Shown here: piece after piece, positions 48,111-58,915 of the stretch | Layout of the letters: each line of letters begins with the position of its first letter | Position numbering within the stretch: position 1 is the stretch's first letter | Position numbers and translations under genes: made by a program | Notes under the pieces: generated by a model | The model's input: the letters and a program-made list of their open reading frames with translations, nothing else | What the model was told of the DNA's origin: nothing | Databases searched by the model: none | Assembly: GCA_963277665.1 (NCBI GenBank) | Contig: OY728143.1 | Coordinates: 537,016,394-537,080,393 of the forward strand | Source of the DNA: Viscum album | Taxonomy: Eukaryota; Streptophyta; Magnoliopsida; Santalales; Viscaceae | Length of the DNA stretch: 64,000 nucleotides | Reading direction: 5' to 3'

Positions 48111-49530
48111 ATTCTTTTCTACTTTGAAATATACATTGGAGCCTATAGATAAGGATAAGAAGTAATAGGAAGTTGGTAATAAGTTGTGCTGAGGAGTAGC
48201 TAACCCGTGTATAGGGAAAGTCAATATGCCTAGAATATTTCATTTTTTCTACTTTTGAATTTATTAGAGTTGATTTGATTTCACCATTATGGGATTAACA
48301 TATTTTGTTCTATTATTATTGATGTTATTGAGGTTATATTTCTATTGAAACATGATGAGATGAGGGTATTCCATCTCGTGATTCATATTGGAACTTGCTA
48401 GAGATCACATGTCATGCATTCATGTCATGCCATTTAGGGTGCATTAACGATTTCATGTTGTTGTGATTGATGTTGTTCCATATTTTCATGTTGTTGTGAT
48501 AGATTCCTTGATAGAATACATCCTATTTTAAGGGCATTACTAATTTTGTAAGGTTTCATTTTAATTAATTCTAAACTTTGGTCGTAGAGGTGTTATAAAC
48601 CCTCATAGATCAAAATTTAGTGGATCATGTGATTGAATGCACTGTTATACTTGTGATATACCTGAATATGATGCCACAATTGGATTTTTGGGGAGTATGG
48701 GCCTCCACGGATCATAATTTGGAACTTTAATATTGGTTTCAGTGTTTTTATTTGTTCCCAAGTAGTTTATGAATCTTACACTATAAAAAAAACAGAACGC
48801 ACATTGTATATTGATGAATACACACCATAAATACTTATATTTGGAAGGAAAAATCTTTTCATAACTACACTCCATATACATTATGTACATGCAGTGTAGT
48901 CCTAAATTGTGTGATTGGCAGTGTGGGAAGAGAAACGGGGTTGGAAAATGTTTGGTGACACACACTGTGTACTTGGAGTGCACGTCGTGTTATAAGAGCC
49001 ATGTATCTAGCCATGTGACCAATGATATAGATGGATGAAACTCAGGTTGTAAACACCATTTCCGTTCTTACATGCCACGTAGAGTCGACTGTGTCACTGA
49101 TTGTGTGACTAATTACCCAAATAGTTATTACTTAAGAGATACACACTGTGTTCCGGGAACAGATGCCGTGTAGAGGTACCCAGGTAGGATTCGTGTGTAT
49201 ATCCATTTAGAGGATCTTAGGTGGAGAGAAATGATTCAAGTAAACGTTGTGTCTCATCGATAAATTTCTGTGTGTAAAGGGGTTACACGACTAGGTTTGG
49301 TAGAGGTACACACCCATGTAAAGGATTGTTGGAACACGCTGTATAGTGGTTATACAGGCTGTGTATCCATGTTTTGAAAAATGTTGATTGATTTCTCTAT
49401 CTTATTCCTTTCATGTACATATATGTTTCTATCCTTAATAATCATGAACTTAGGTGTGTGATAGACCTTGCAGAGTCATGCCACTGATTCATCCTTAGGT
49501 TGTATGCCAGATATAGGGAAATGATTTGAC
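48111..49530 (+). other. E6 leader, unusually long, LTR-like in part
   Basis: About 1.4 kb between primer site and gag. The part at 48780-49380 is full of words such as 'acacactgtgtac', 'gcagtgtagtc', 'gtgcacgtcgtgtt' and 'caggctgtgta'. These resemble parts of the E5 LTR (39160-39540), the start of the E6 LTRs (46230-46330) and the E7 LTR (60560-60800). It is not coding; the frame at 48645-48983 (minus) is a by-product. It may be a captured LTR fragment or a normal leader of this subfamily. Confidence 0.5.
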
Positions 49531-49539
49531 ACTGGAAAT

Positions 49540-50420
49540 GATAGATCATGGACTACCAGCAAACCCTCCTATCATGCCTATCTCGGCACTATATGTCATT
49601 TCAGACACAGGCACTGATGAAAAGTTCTGAGAAGGCTTTATGAGGTTTACACAGACCTTCCAGGAATTATCGCATCCTGCCCCGCCTATGGAAGAGTTGA
49701 CACAATTTTTTTAGAAGCAACATCCTATCACTTTTTCATGGGATGGAGGACCTCAGGATACCAAGTCATAGTTATAGTCCATGATGTCTTTCTTCAATCA
49801 TCTGAAAAAACCTCCAAAGAGGAGGGTGAAACTCGCTATGTAAATTCATCAAGAATCCGCCAAGATATGGTGGGATGTGATATCACAAGAGGGATGCTAT
49901 AGGTTATGTCCTTGAAGGAGTTCCAACATACCTTCTATGATCACTTCTACCCAGAGACTTTGAGGGACGGTCAATAATGATAGTTAATGAGTTTAGAGCG
50001 GGGTACTCTCTCAGTTATGGAGTATTCATCTCGCTTCATAGATCTACTATGCTTGACACCCATTCCTAGGGGTGATGAGTTATTTCTATAATGGAAGTTT
50101 GAGGATGGTCTCAGGAATGAAATCTAATCTCAATTGAATATATTAAAGTTGACTTACATCACTTCTATAGTCAACTAGGTGCTGATCATAGAGCGCAACC
50201 TGAGGGATTCTAGAGCTACGAGCCTGGGCGGCTCGACATCAAGAATCGGTACCCGTCTGATTAACAATATGAAGTGCCATAGGGGGTCTAATAATAGAGA
50301 TCTGAGTAGGAAAAATACATATTCATGTAGCCAATTGGTATACTACCAGTGCATAAAGAGCGGTCATACAAGGCCACAATCCCTGAGAGACCCATTATAG
50401 TTCCAATATTACGTCTAGAT
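49540..50420 (+). pseudogene. E6 gag, broken
   Basis: Plus-strand gag with stops: 'MEELTQFF' and 'HPITFSWDGGPQDTKS' near 49690-49770, 'SAKIWWDVISQEG' near 49855, 'FQHTFYDHFYPETLRD' near 49920 and 'VMEYSSRFIDLLCLTPIP' near 50016-50070, the usual gypsy gag series. The zinc knuckle at 50341-50382 reads Tyr-Tyr-Gln-Cys-Ile-Lys-Ser-Gly-His-...-Ser, so two of the four zinc ligands (first and last Cys) are lost. The frame at 50179-50400 covers this C-terminal part. Confidence 0.82.
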
Positions 50421-50659
50421 GGGTCATCTTCAGCATTTATGTCATATTTGTTCACCAGTAGCTAGGGATTGGGGTTATGTTTAGACTCATCATACCAGAG
50501 TATGACCACTAGTCCCACATCAGACAGGGAACTAGAGCACTTTATGCCATTCAGGAAAAGGCGGAGTTCGTGGCCACAGTGGTCTGATACATGGTTTTCC
50601 ATAGCCGCAGGGTGGATCAGCTTTGGGAGGACAAATATATTAAATGGGCCATAATGCTG

Positions 50660-51130
50660 GTCATGCTTTTTCAATATACCAAACCAATTAGGAGAATGAT
50701 CTCAGAACCTATATTGTTATAGGTATGATTCTAGTGGCCTTTGTTTTAGCGTCCTCACTTTTCAATATAGTGGATTCCCATAGTTTCATATTTTTGTTAT
50801 TGTGGGGAGCCTTATCCTCTATATTCTTACGTCTGATGATATAATGAACCTAATATTTAATTTTGGATTAGAACGGATAGTGTAAGTTAGTGCAAGGAGT
50901 TTCCTCTTGATGTTGTTTAGTTTAACTTCTTATGGGGCCTTTATGTCTTAGAAATGATAGACTATGTTGACATTCTCGAAATGGACTGGTTGGTTCCCAT
51001 CTAGGATGTTGTTGATTACTATCATTGTAGGGTGTGTTTCACATCATCATAGGGTGGGAAATTTCAATATAAGGTTGAATGGGATTTACAGGTGAACAAA
51101 GTTGGACTCGAGCATCATGGGTTGGGGGGA
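50660..51130 (+). pseudogene. E6 protease, broken
   Basis: 'MILVAFVLASSLFNIVDSHSF' region near 50725-50790 is the active-site segment; the Asp-Ser-Gly triplet reads Asn-Ile-Val. 'DYVDILEMDWLVPI' near 50960-51000 is the C-terminal landmark (VILGMDWL). Frame changes and stops lie between. Confidence 0.77.
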
Positions 51131-51169
51131 GTTACAACCAAGATTTCTAGTCTGTATCTGGATGACCAG

Positions 51170-52060
51170 GGGACATCACATATAGAATTTCCTCCAGTGG
51201 TGGATCATTTCAGAGATGTATTTACATAGGATTTTTCAGGTTTTCCCCCAGGGTGATAAGTAGAAATTTCTATTGATCTTGTTCTAGGAGTAGAAACAGT
51301 GTACATTCCTCCTTATAGGATGGATACACCAGCGTTACCGAAGCTCAAAAATTAGGTAGAGGAGTTAAATGAAAAGGGATTCATCTATCCCTTTAATTCT
51401 CCTTGGGGTTCACCAAACTTTTATTTGCAATGAAGGTGGATGGTACACTCATACAGTATGTGGATTATCAAAAACTAAACTCATTAATGGTCGAGAATAG
51501 ATATCCCTTAACAAGCATTGATGATCTCTTTGATCTTCTTCAAGGAGCCCGAGTGTTCTCGACGATTGACTTGATATCCAGTTATCATTAGTTGCACTTT
51601 AGATCATTAGATATACCTATTACAACCATTCGGAGTAGTCATCATCTATATGAGTTTGTGTTTATGCTCTTCTATCTCATGAATGATCATCCAGTTTTAT
51701 GGCACTGAAGAACCGAGTCTTCCATCCATACTTGGAATCCTTTGTAGTGGTTTTCATAGATGATAACCTGGTGTTCTCTCACACTCAACATGACCATGAA
51801 AACTATATTGAGATTGTTTTTGAGTACACTGATAGAGAATCAATGATATGCTATAATTCCAAAATTCCACTTTTGGATGGGCTAGATTCACTTCTGGTGT
51901 CATGTTATCTTAGAGACCGGAGAATCAGTAGTCCCAAACAAAGTGATAGAAGTTGTTTCTTGGGGGAATCTGAAGAACATGTTTGAGGAATGGAGTTTTA
52001 TAGGGATAACTATTTACTACATGTTCTTTATATAAGACATTTCATTTTTAGCAGGGCCTC
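51170..52060 (+). pseudogene. E6 reverse transcriptase, broken
   Basis: The fingers/palm part at 51403-51591 has 'GFTKLLFAMKVDGTL', 'YVDYQKLNSLMVENRYPL' and 'ARVFSTIDLISSYH', in which the first catalytic Asp lies in STID. After a stop and a frameshift the second part at 51699-51986 has 'ALKNRVFHPYLESFVVV' and 'FIDDNLVFS' (catalytic IDD at 51756-51764). It is clearly RT of the same group as E1 and E2. Confidence 0.9.
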
Positions 52061-52069
52061 TGAAAGGAC

Positions 52070-52570
52070 TGAATAAGGAGGGTGCGAAGTACATATGGAC
52101 ATATTCCTGCGATTTTTCCTTTCAGTAGCTTAAAGGTCGGTTGACTTCCACATTGATTAATGATTTCCTAGAGATGAGAATGATTTACATTATTTACTAT
52201 GATGAATTAGGTATCAGGCTAGGATAAGTACTTATGTAGGGTGAAGGAGTCAATGCGTAAAGGTTTCGACAGTTGAGGCCACATGAGAGGAATTACCCGA
52301 AACATGATATTGAGTTGGCTGAACATGTCCATTCGTTGTGTTGTTGGAGAAATTACCCTTTAGGAGGAATTTTATGGGGTACGCTAACAATAAGTTTCTC
52401 AAGTATATCTTTACATAGAGTGATATGAATTTGAGACAACAAAGGTGGGTTGAGTACCTTTAATATTCTATCTTTTTTTCTTACCTACACGCCTTGGAAA
52501 GGCAACACATATGCTGATGCATTGAGTATAAGGTCACAAATGAAGGCATTAAGGAGGAGAGCATTGAGTG
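52070..52570 (+). pseudogene. E6 RNase H, broken
   Basis: Between RT and integrase. 'LKGRLTSTLIN' near 52130 and 'QLRPHERNYPKHDIELAEHV' near 52270-52330 are recognisable RNase H landmarks, and 'GNTYADALSIRS' near 52500-52535 corresponds to the 'ANVVADALSRKS' tail. Decay is strong in the middle. Confidence 0.75.
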
Positions 52571-52839
52571 GAAGCTTGTGGATATATTCTCTAAGATGCA
52601 TTTGGAGGTGCATGATAGACATGTGAAGATGTTTCTTTCTTTTGTAATTGTTGCATATACTCTACACGATCAAGTGAGAATGAGTTAGCTATCAAATTCT
52701 GAAGGCCTAGTTCTATGGGAGAGTGTGTCAGCAATGGAATATATTCATTGATAAAACATAGGTGAGGATGAGATATTTCACTTCCATGGATTCTTATGGC
52801 TATTAGAAGACATACCCGAGGAGTTGATGTAAGATTTTA

Positions 52840-53540
52840 ATTTCATAGTTTGGGAAGTTCATCCTGCTGTCACATAGATGTATCGAGATCTACACCATCA
52901 GTATTGGTGTCCCGACATTAATAGTGATGTCACTGGTTTTTTCACAAGAGGTTCCCCCTATAAACAGTTGAAGGTAGGTTATCAATGACCAAAATGGCTT
53001 TTACAGCAGTTACACATTCCCTAGTAGAAGTTGAATGATGTCGAGATGGAATTCATGGCAGGTTAACTAAGGTTGCCCTGATGGAATGATGCAGTTTGGG
53101 TTGTCATTGAATGACTCATGAGGTTATATCACTTCTTACTGACCATGGAGACCTTCAGTATTGATATGATGGGAATATTGTACATACGAGAGATTGTGAG
53201 TTTTCATGGGGTTATGCACTTAAATGCTTCAGATAGGGACACATGTTTTACCTCTCAGGTCTGGTAGGGACTACCAAGGGATTTGGGTATACATGTACAT
53301 CGGAGTGCAGCTTACCATCCCCAAACAGATGGCCAGTCTGAACGTAGGATTCAGGTGCTAAAGAACAATCTTCGAGCATGTATCCTAGATTTTGGAGGTT
53401 TTTGGGAGAACCACATACCTCTGGAGGAGTTTTCCTTCAATAATAGTTTTTAGAAAACTATTCAGAGGGAACCTTGTGTGGATTTGTACGATTGGCCATG
53501 CCAATCACCCCTATATTGGATGGAAGTAGGAGATGCAGCT
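52840..53540 (+). pseudogene. E6 integrase, broken
   Basis: The zinc-binding part has 'MYRDLHHQYWCP' near 52873, and 'FFTRGSPYKQ' stands where the two Cys should be (both lost). In the core, 'ASDRDTCFTSQVW' (53226-53264) keeps an Asp, and 'HPQTDGQSERRIQ' (53316-53354) keeps the catalytic Glu. 'SVHPxEEFSFNN'-type remains follow near 53420-53450. A stop sits directly after QVW. The core motifs are well kept compared with E5. Confidence 0.87.
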
Positions 53541-53819
53541 CTGCAGGGACCTCGTCTTGTCGATGAGACTACAGAGTAGGTGGAGTTGATTTGGAAGAGG
53601 ATGGATACAGGATGGTCATGACAGAATCTTATGCTGATCGACAGAGATGAACTCTAGAGTTAGAATTCAGAGATTATGTTTTCTTACGTGTCACACTGAG
53701 GTTGGGACACAAGGGGATTAGGACACATGGTAAGCGTTCACTGAGATATGATGGGTTGTTTGAGGTTTTAGAGAGAGTCAGGCCAGTTGCCTATCAATTG
53801 TAGTTACTTTTGTGGTACT

Positions 53820-54110
53820 GAGATATACATGAAGTCTTCCACATTTCTCAGTTGGTGTGTTACTTCTCAGACCCATATCATGTTTTTCAACCCGAGGAGG
53901 TTGTGTTAGATGTGGATGCCTCATTCGAGGAGAATCTTATCTAGTTTTTTTATCACAGTGAGAAAGTTTTTTGGGGTCGGTCTGTTCCTCAATTTTGAGT
54001 GACGTGGCAGCATGAACGAGTACGTGTTGAGAAATAGTAGAGGGAGGCTGATATGCAATCATAGAGGCTGGAGCTATTCAAAGATTCTTCTTCTTCCCCA
54101 CCTTTTTAAG
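53820..54110 (+). pseudogene. E6 chromodomain, C-terminal end of pol
   Basis: 'HEVFHISQLVCYFSDPYHVF' opens the segment; 'VLDVDASFEENLI', 'HSEKVFWGRSVPQF', 'VTWQHERV' and, after stops, 'EADMQS' and 'RLELFKDSSSSPPF' follow, giving the CR-type chromodomain and normal end of the polyprotein. The last stop lies about 40 bases before the 3' LTR. Confidence 0.83.
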
Positions 54111-54133
54111 GAAATTTGGGGATGAATTTATTT

Positions 54134-54143
54134 AAGGTTAGAA
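54134..54143 (+). other. E6 polypurine tract, degraded
   Basis: aaggttagaa just before the LTR start tgtaagaac, preceded by 'ggggatgaatttattt', the usual run-up in this group. Confidence 0.5.
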
Positions 54144-54146
54144 TTT

Positions 54147-56081
54147 TGTAAGAACTCAGATCTTTATTTCAGGTATTGATCTTTTTTTCTCATGTTTTTG
54201 AGGAAAAATTGAGTTTCATAAAATTTTAAGAGTAGACACTGTGTACTTAAATGTACACGGCCTTTACCTTGTTACTGCATATGACCACATATTGGGTGTG
54301 TAATGGCTGAGACATGGTAGTGTGGGGTGAAGTGGGAGACCACCAATGTTGGGGGACGGTTATGGAAAATACAAAGCATGTTCATTTATATTACACGTCG
54401 TGTACTTTTTCTTTTATTTCATTAAATCGACCATCATCATGTCTAACTAATAGAAAAACCTTCTTCTAGCCTCATCTTGGTCATGAGCAACAAGAATTAC
54501 TGAAAATTCATTGAGCCACCTATCGGTCGCTTATTCTTCGAATCAAACACCGCCAATTGAGTTGGAATCTCAACAGTGAGATTTTCCTTCTTCTATAGCC
54601 TTTCCTCTTTATTTCTCATATTTTGTGTTATTTTTGTGTTTTGGTATTTTTTATGTTTTGATATATCTAATGTGTTCTAGGTTGATTCAATGAATGAGGT
54701 TCAACTATATCGATTATAGAACATCTAGTTAGGTGGTTTGTGACTTTCCATAGTTTTCATTGAATTATATGTGCAAAAAGATCTGAATAACCCAGTGTTG
54801 GGTATTTCCAGTTTTGAAATTTAAGCTAATTTTTTTCCTGCTATGATTTTTTTTATTGAGAAAGTGATTTTGATTAGGAATAGGTTTTGTTATCTTTCTA
54901 TGGATGCGTTTTCCCAAGTTTGTTGATATTGGTCGTTGGGTTTAGAACTGCTTGTTAGGGAGCTTTAATTTCTATGCCTACTGATGTTAGGATGAAGTTT
55001 TTGATATTATATATCATGATCATGTTATGAATTTTAGAGGTTTATCCATGTAGTATTTGTGTTTTACTTTAGATTATGGATATCATTTGTGTGCGATTAT
55101 ATTACACAGGGAAGTGGGAGCCAGGTGTAGTGAGACCATAGGGGGAATGGATGCTTAGGGCTTGCCCAAAGTGTTTGTTACTTTTCATGTCATGAGACCA
55201 TAAGGGGATGAACATTGAGTGTTCCCATAAAATGTATATAGTATATTTATGCAAGACCACAGGGGGAATTGGATGTTGAGTGCTTCCACTGAGAGTCTAT
55301 AGTTTACTGTTTAAAGACTACATAAGGAATTAATGGTGATTGATTCCTCAGAGAGTCTTTGTCTAAGATGAACTAGAGGGTTTAGAATGTGAGAACATCC
55401 TCAAGGATTTCGTTTGATCAATTTGTTGAGTAATTGGTAAATTTAAATAAATGTAATTGAAACTATAGTATTGTTTACTTTGAGTACTTATTTGTTTACT
55501 ACATCGGCTTTCATACTTTTCTGCTATATATATTCACTGACAGTTAGGCACAGGTCTTTTAGTGGATTCCTATTGGGATTCGTCTTAAAGCTATTTGGCT
55601 CATGATTTTGGGCCTAAACAGATTATATTGTTGTAGGTACAGATAAGGGAAATCTCCCTTCAACTTTTGGTACATGATTGCTATAGAGCTAGAGAGAATG
55701 GGAACAAGCTGAGGCTTGCGATGCTGCAAGAGTTTAACTATTTTCTTGTAAATTGTTTTAGTATTGAATTCCATCATTATGAATTTTTTGGATTATTTCG
55801 TAGACATATGTTACATGCCTGATTTATATATGTTCTCCAGATGTTTATTTAATTTCAATATTCCGTTGTTTACTTATTTTGTTGTACTACTACTTCTGCT
55901 ACTTTTATCTGTTTGTTTCGGCTGTGTTACTCTGCAAATGAGGGCATAGTTTCCCCATTATCACACCAAAGGCCATTGCTGTTAGTCATAATCCTTTGGA
56001 ATTTTACGAAATGCGCTTGAAGCCATGTGAAAAATGATGTATGGGACACCTTTGGGAGGCACCCTGAATAAGGACGTTACA
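54147..56081 (+). repeat. E6 3' LTR
   Basis: Partner of 46163-48094 with three bases length difference; ends gacgttaca. Many point differences spread along the length show that the insertion is old. Contains the second 60-bp array at 55130-55415. Confidence 0.88.
55130..55415. repeat. About 60-bp tandem array in E6 3' LTR
   Basis: Units starting 'gtgagaccatagggggaat' and 'gcaagaccacaggggga', four to five copies, matching 47144-47430. Confidence 0.82.
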
Positions 56082-56279
56082 CTCAGTGTGCCCAAAATTG
56101 ATTTTATAAATGTATTAAATATATTTTATATTACACACATATTATTTCTTAATGAAAATTGTGTATATCATTAAAAAAATCATATTAGAAATATGATACC
56201 ATGTTTGAATACATATTGTAAGGTTTACCCAAGCTGTTAACTAAAATATTTCGGCATGGGGGGTTCAGATAGGAGTGGA
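56082..56279 (+). other. Segment between E6 and the E5 3' LTR
   Basis: 198 bases of uncertain origin. The end 'atatttcggcatgggggg' plus the purine tract agataggagtgga (56267-56279) looks like the 3' end of a chromovirus just before an LTR. The middle ('aatcatattagaaatatgat', 56178) weakly resembles the E2 LTR near 25430. It is either the rest of the E5 3' untranslated region or the first part of the E5 3' LTR. Confidence 0.4.
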
Positions 56280-58915
56280 TGTGAGTGGGTGTATTTAGTT
56301 AAATAAATAATTAGGTTTATTTATTTAATTGAACTATCCAAAATTAGACTCAATTAAAATGACTTTATGAAAGGGTCTCTATAGTTAGCTACATAACCCT
56401 ATGACTATATAGAGGTTCTTGCTCAACCGCTTGTTGGTGAATCAAGATCTATCATTGATAAAATACTTGATCTAGGAAGATCAATGTGAAACAAAGACAA
56501 AAAATTATCTCATTCATTGGTGATCATAATTTTTATCAAAAGATGATCTATATTGAGGCGAGACTCATCATTTTTTGGATTCATCCCCCATTGTTTCTAA
56601 TGTCGAGAAATATTGATCTGATTTTTTAATTTGAATCACATTAAAGCCTTTTCATGCACCCATATACCAGTTTTATTGGATTATGAATTTTTTTTCACAA
56701 TAGATATTCCTGATTGTGTTAATTAGCCAAGAATGTATGACCCAGGACTGTACAACTTTGTTTTTTTGATTTAATCTCTATGATTCTTTATGTTATTTGG
56801 GGATTGGCCTAAACGGTATTGGATTGAATTTCAGGGTGGGACCAAGACTGATTGGACCCCCATATTTTTGGTGGATTCACATATGAAGATAAAGATGGAA
56901 AATCATGGCTGAATTCATACGATTTTTTGGATATAGGTAATTTACGAAGGATTAGGATATCAGTGGGGCATTGATGGTGACATGAGATGTTACCGGTTCA
57001 TGAAGGAGGTGAAAAAATAATTTGGGGTTTGATTTTGGTCAACAATAGTGCTAGAAGTGATGATCAAAGGCATCTTCTATCATTTTCATGAGGTCTGGAG
57101 GTGCGATCCAAGGAGGTGAGGAAAAAATAGGAATGCATGGAAAAGATATATATTATTATGATAAACCTAGCTAAAAACCATGTATTCCAATGGAAACACG
57201 ATGTGTAGTATAATTTCTATTGTAGCAAGGGTTTTTATTGGAGTTAAATACAAAACGTAGTGTGTAGGGTTCACATGTTTTTCAAAGCAATATGATCTTC
57301 TTGACATGCACAGAGGGTCAATGCCCAAGATTCCTTGTGAACTCAGACATAGTGTGGCCAGTGGAACCCCATGTACTCTGAAGATTACATAGGTTGGAGT
57401 AAGCAGCACACACAAAGTGCAAGCCTAGCCCTAACATTACAGTTATTGACATATATAGGAATGGGTAGACATGCACAGACATGTCCAGGGAACGAGAAGA
57501 ACCCTAGGTGGATGAGGCATTCTGTGTATCACTCTAAAATTTTGTTCATCAAAACAGAGTTTGTGATCTAGGTACCAAATGGGAAATGACCATGGAACAG
57601 AGTTGTAACACATGTCATGTGGGTCCCTTGCATGTTGTGTACCCTTACTTTTCTTATTGAGGAAACTCCAACCACTTTTATCTCCATTCTTTAGAGTCCG
57701 ATTTTTGCCGATGTGTAGCCTATCTCGAATTTTTTTCCACTTAGAATGCGATTGTTTCCTAATTAGTGGAATTTGATTTACAATGAGATATATTCCTGGA
57801 ATGGAGATTATTTAGGTGATTCTAAACAATATAAATGATTAGTAAATATCATCAGAGTGTTTAGAGTGACACCCTGATGATGTTTAGGGCATGGTCATCA
57901 GTCCTATATGAAAGTGGAATCCTCAAACTGGGTAGGGAATGATTATCTTCCTACTATCCATTTTGTGGTACCCATGATGGAATTAGGGTAAAGGTCCTAT
58001 ATCTTATGAATTATACCCCCTAGGGCATTAGGGTGTGGGTCCTTTAGCTATATAGTGTTACCCAACTATGACAATGTGGTGAAGGTCTTCTATTTACTGA
58101 GTGGTAACCCCCAATAGAATTACGGTGTGAGTTTTCTATCTACTAAGTGTTAAATCCTATGTTATTATGGTTTATGTTTTTTACATTCAAAGTGGTACCC
58201 TCATTGGAATTATGGTACACGTACAATATCTACTAAGTGGTACAAACCCTATTTCATTAGGGTGTAGGTCCACTATCTACTAAGTTGTGCCTCCATGTGG
58301 AATTAGGATATATGTTCTCTATCTACTGAGTGGTAAACCCATGACATATCCGAACACGAGTATTCTATCTACTAACTTGTACCCCCCTATCAGGAGAGAA
58401 ATGAAACTCATTAAATTGTGTACTACCCCCTATGAAATTAGGGGGGGTATCCTTTCCCTAAGTGGTACCCACGGACAGACTAGGGCATGGATCCATTTTC
58501 TAGAGATTGTATGTCATAGAATTTGACGTATAGTATTAAGGAGTGGGACCTCAACACGATTACATCCTTCGGTTAACATAATATATATTGGGAATCATTA
58601 ATATACTTCTGGAACTACTAATACTCATACCTAGATGAATCTTGGATATGGATAATTCTTTTGTCTCTAATTTGCGATTATTTTATTCAGAGTATATTTA
58701 TCTTTATCAACATGTTTTGATTTTATCTACTCTATTAATTTTGGATGATCTATCTAATGTCTATTATTACCGTGTCTCTAACCCCCCTTAAAATGTTGGG
58801 GCATCGAACTGGGTATGTATATACTCACCCTGGAATGGAATTTTCCCTAATATTTCATGTCTTATATTGATGATATAAAGGATAGAGGTGACTATAAAAG
58901 AGAATTAGGGTACCT
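56280..58915 (+). repeat. E5 3' LTR, truncated
   Basis: Matches 38171-40760 in order. Starts tgtgagtgggtgtattt; contains 'ccctatgactatatagagg' (56398), the TACAC/GTGTA-rich part and the 45-bp array. Homology stops at 'agaattagggtacc' (58901-58914), 380 bases short of the 5' copy, where E7 begins. Confidence 0.8.
57965..58510. repeat. 45-47 bp tandem array in E5 3' LTR
   Basis: About eleven to twelve units such as 'gtggtacccatgatggaat' and 'tctatctactaagtggtac'. Partner of 39806-40350. The frame at 58287-58526 is a product of the repeats. Confidence 0.85.

Larger units (their letters stand above)
46163..56081 (+). mobile_element. E6: complete, decayed chromovirus nested in E5
   Basis: Plus-strand element of 9.9 kb with LTRs at 46163-48094 (1932 bp) and 54147-56081 (1935 bp), a degraded Met-tRNA primer site, a long leader, gag-pol and a 3' purine-containing stretch. 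The coding order is gag, protease, RT, RNase H, integrase, chromodomain. Flanking 5-mers (attgg at 46158-46162, ctcag at 56082-56086) do not form a target duplication. Its LTR family differs from that of E5, although both carry a tandem array and TACAC...GTGTA-type words. Confidence 0.85.
38171..58915 (+). mobile_element. E5: decayed plus-strand chromovirus, interrupted by E6
   Basis: Plus-strand element with a 5' LTR at 38171-41140, a primer site at 41144-41157, gag-pol remains from about 41800 to 46017, and a 3' LTR that matches the 5' LTR from 56280 to 58915. E6 lies between pol and the 3' LTR. The 3' LTR lacks the last 380 bases of the 5' copy, being cut at 58915 where E7 starts. No target duplication could be tested. 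Coding is heavily decayed, more than in E1. The gag, protease and integrase motifs place it in the same chromovirus group. Confidence 0.8.

Noticed and set aside
48645..48983. 112-residue minus-strand frame
   Set aside because: Falls in the LTR-like leader of E6; no domain, no conservation seen.
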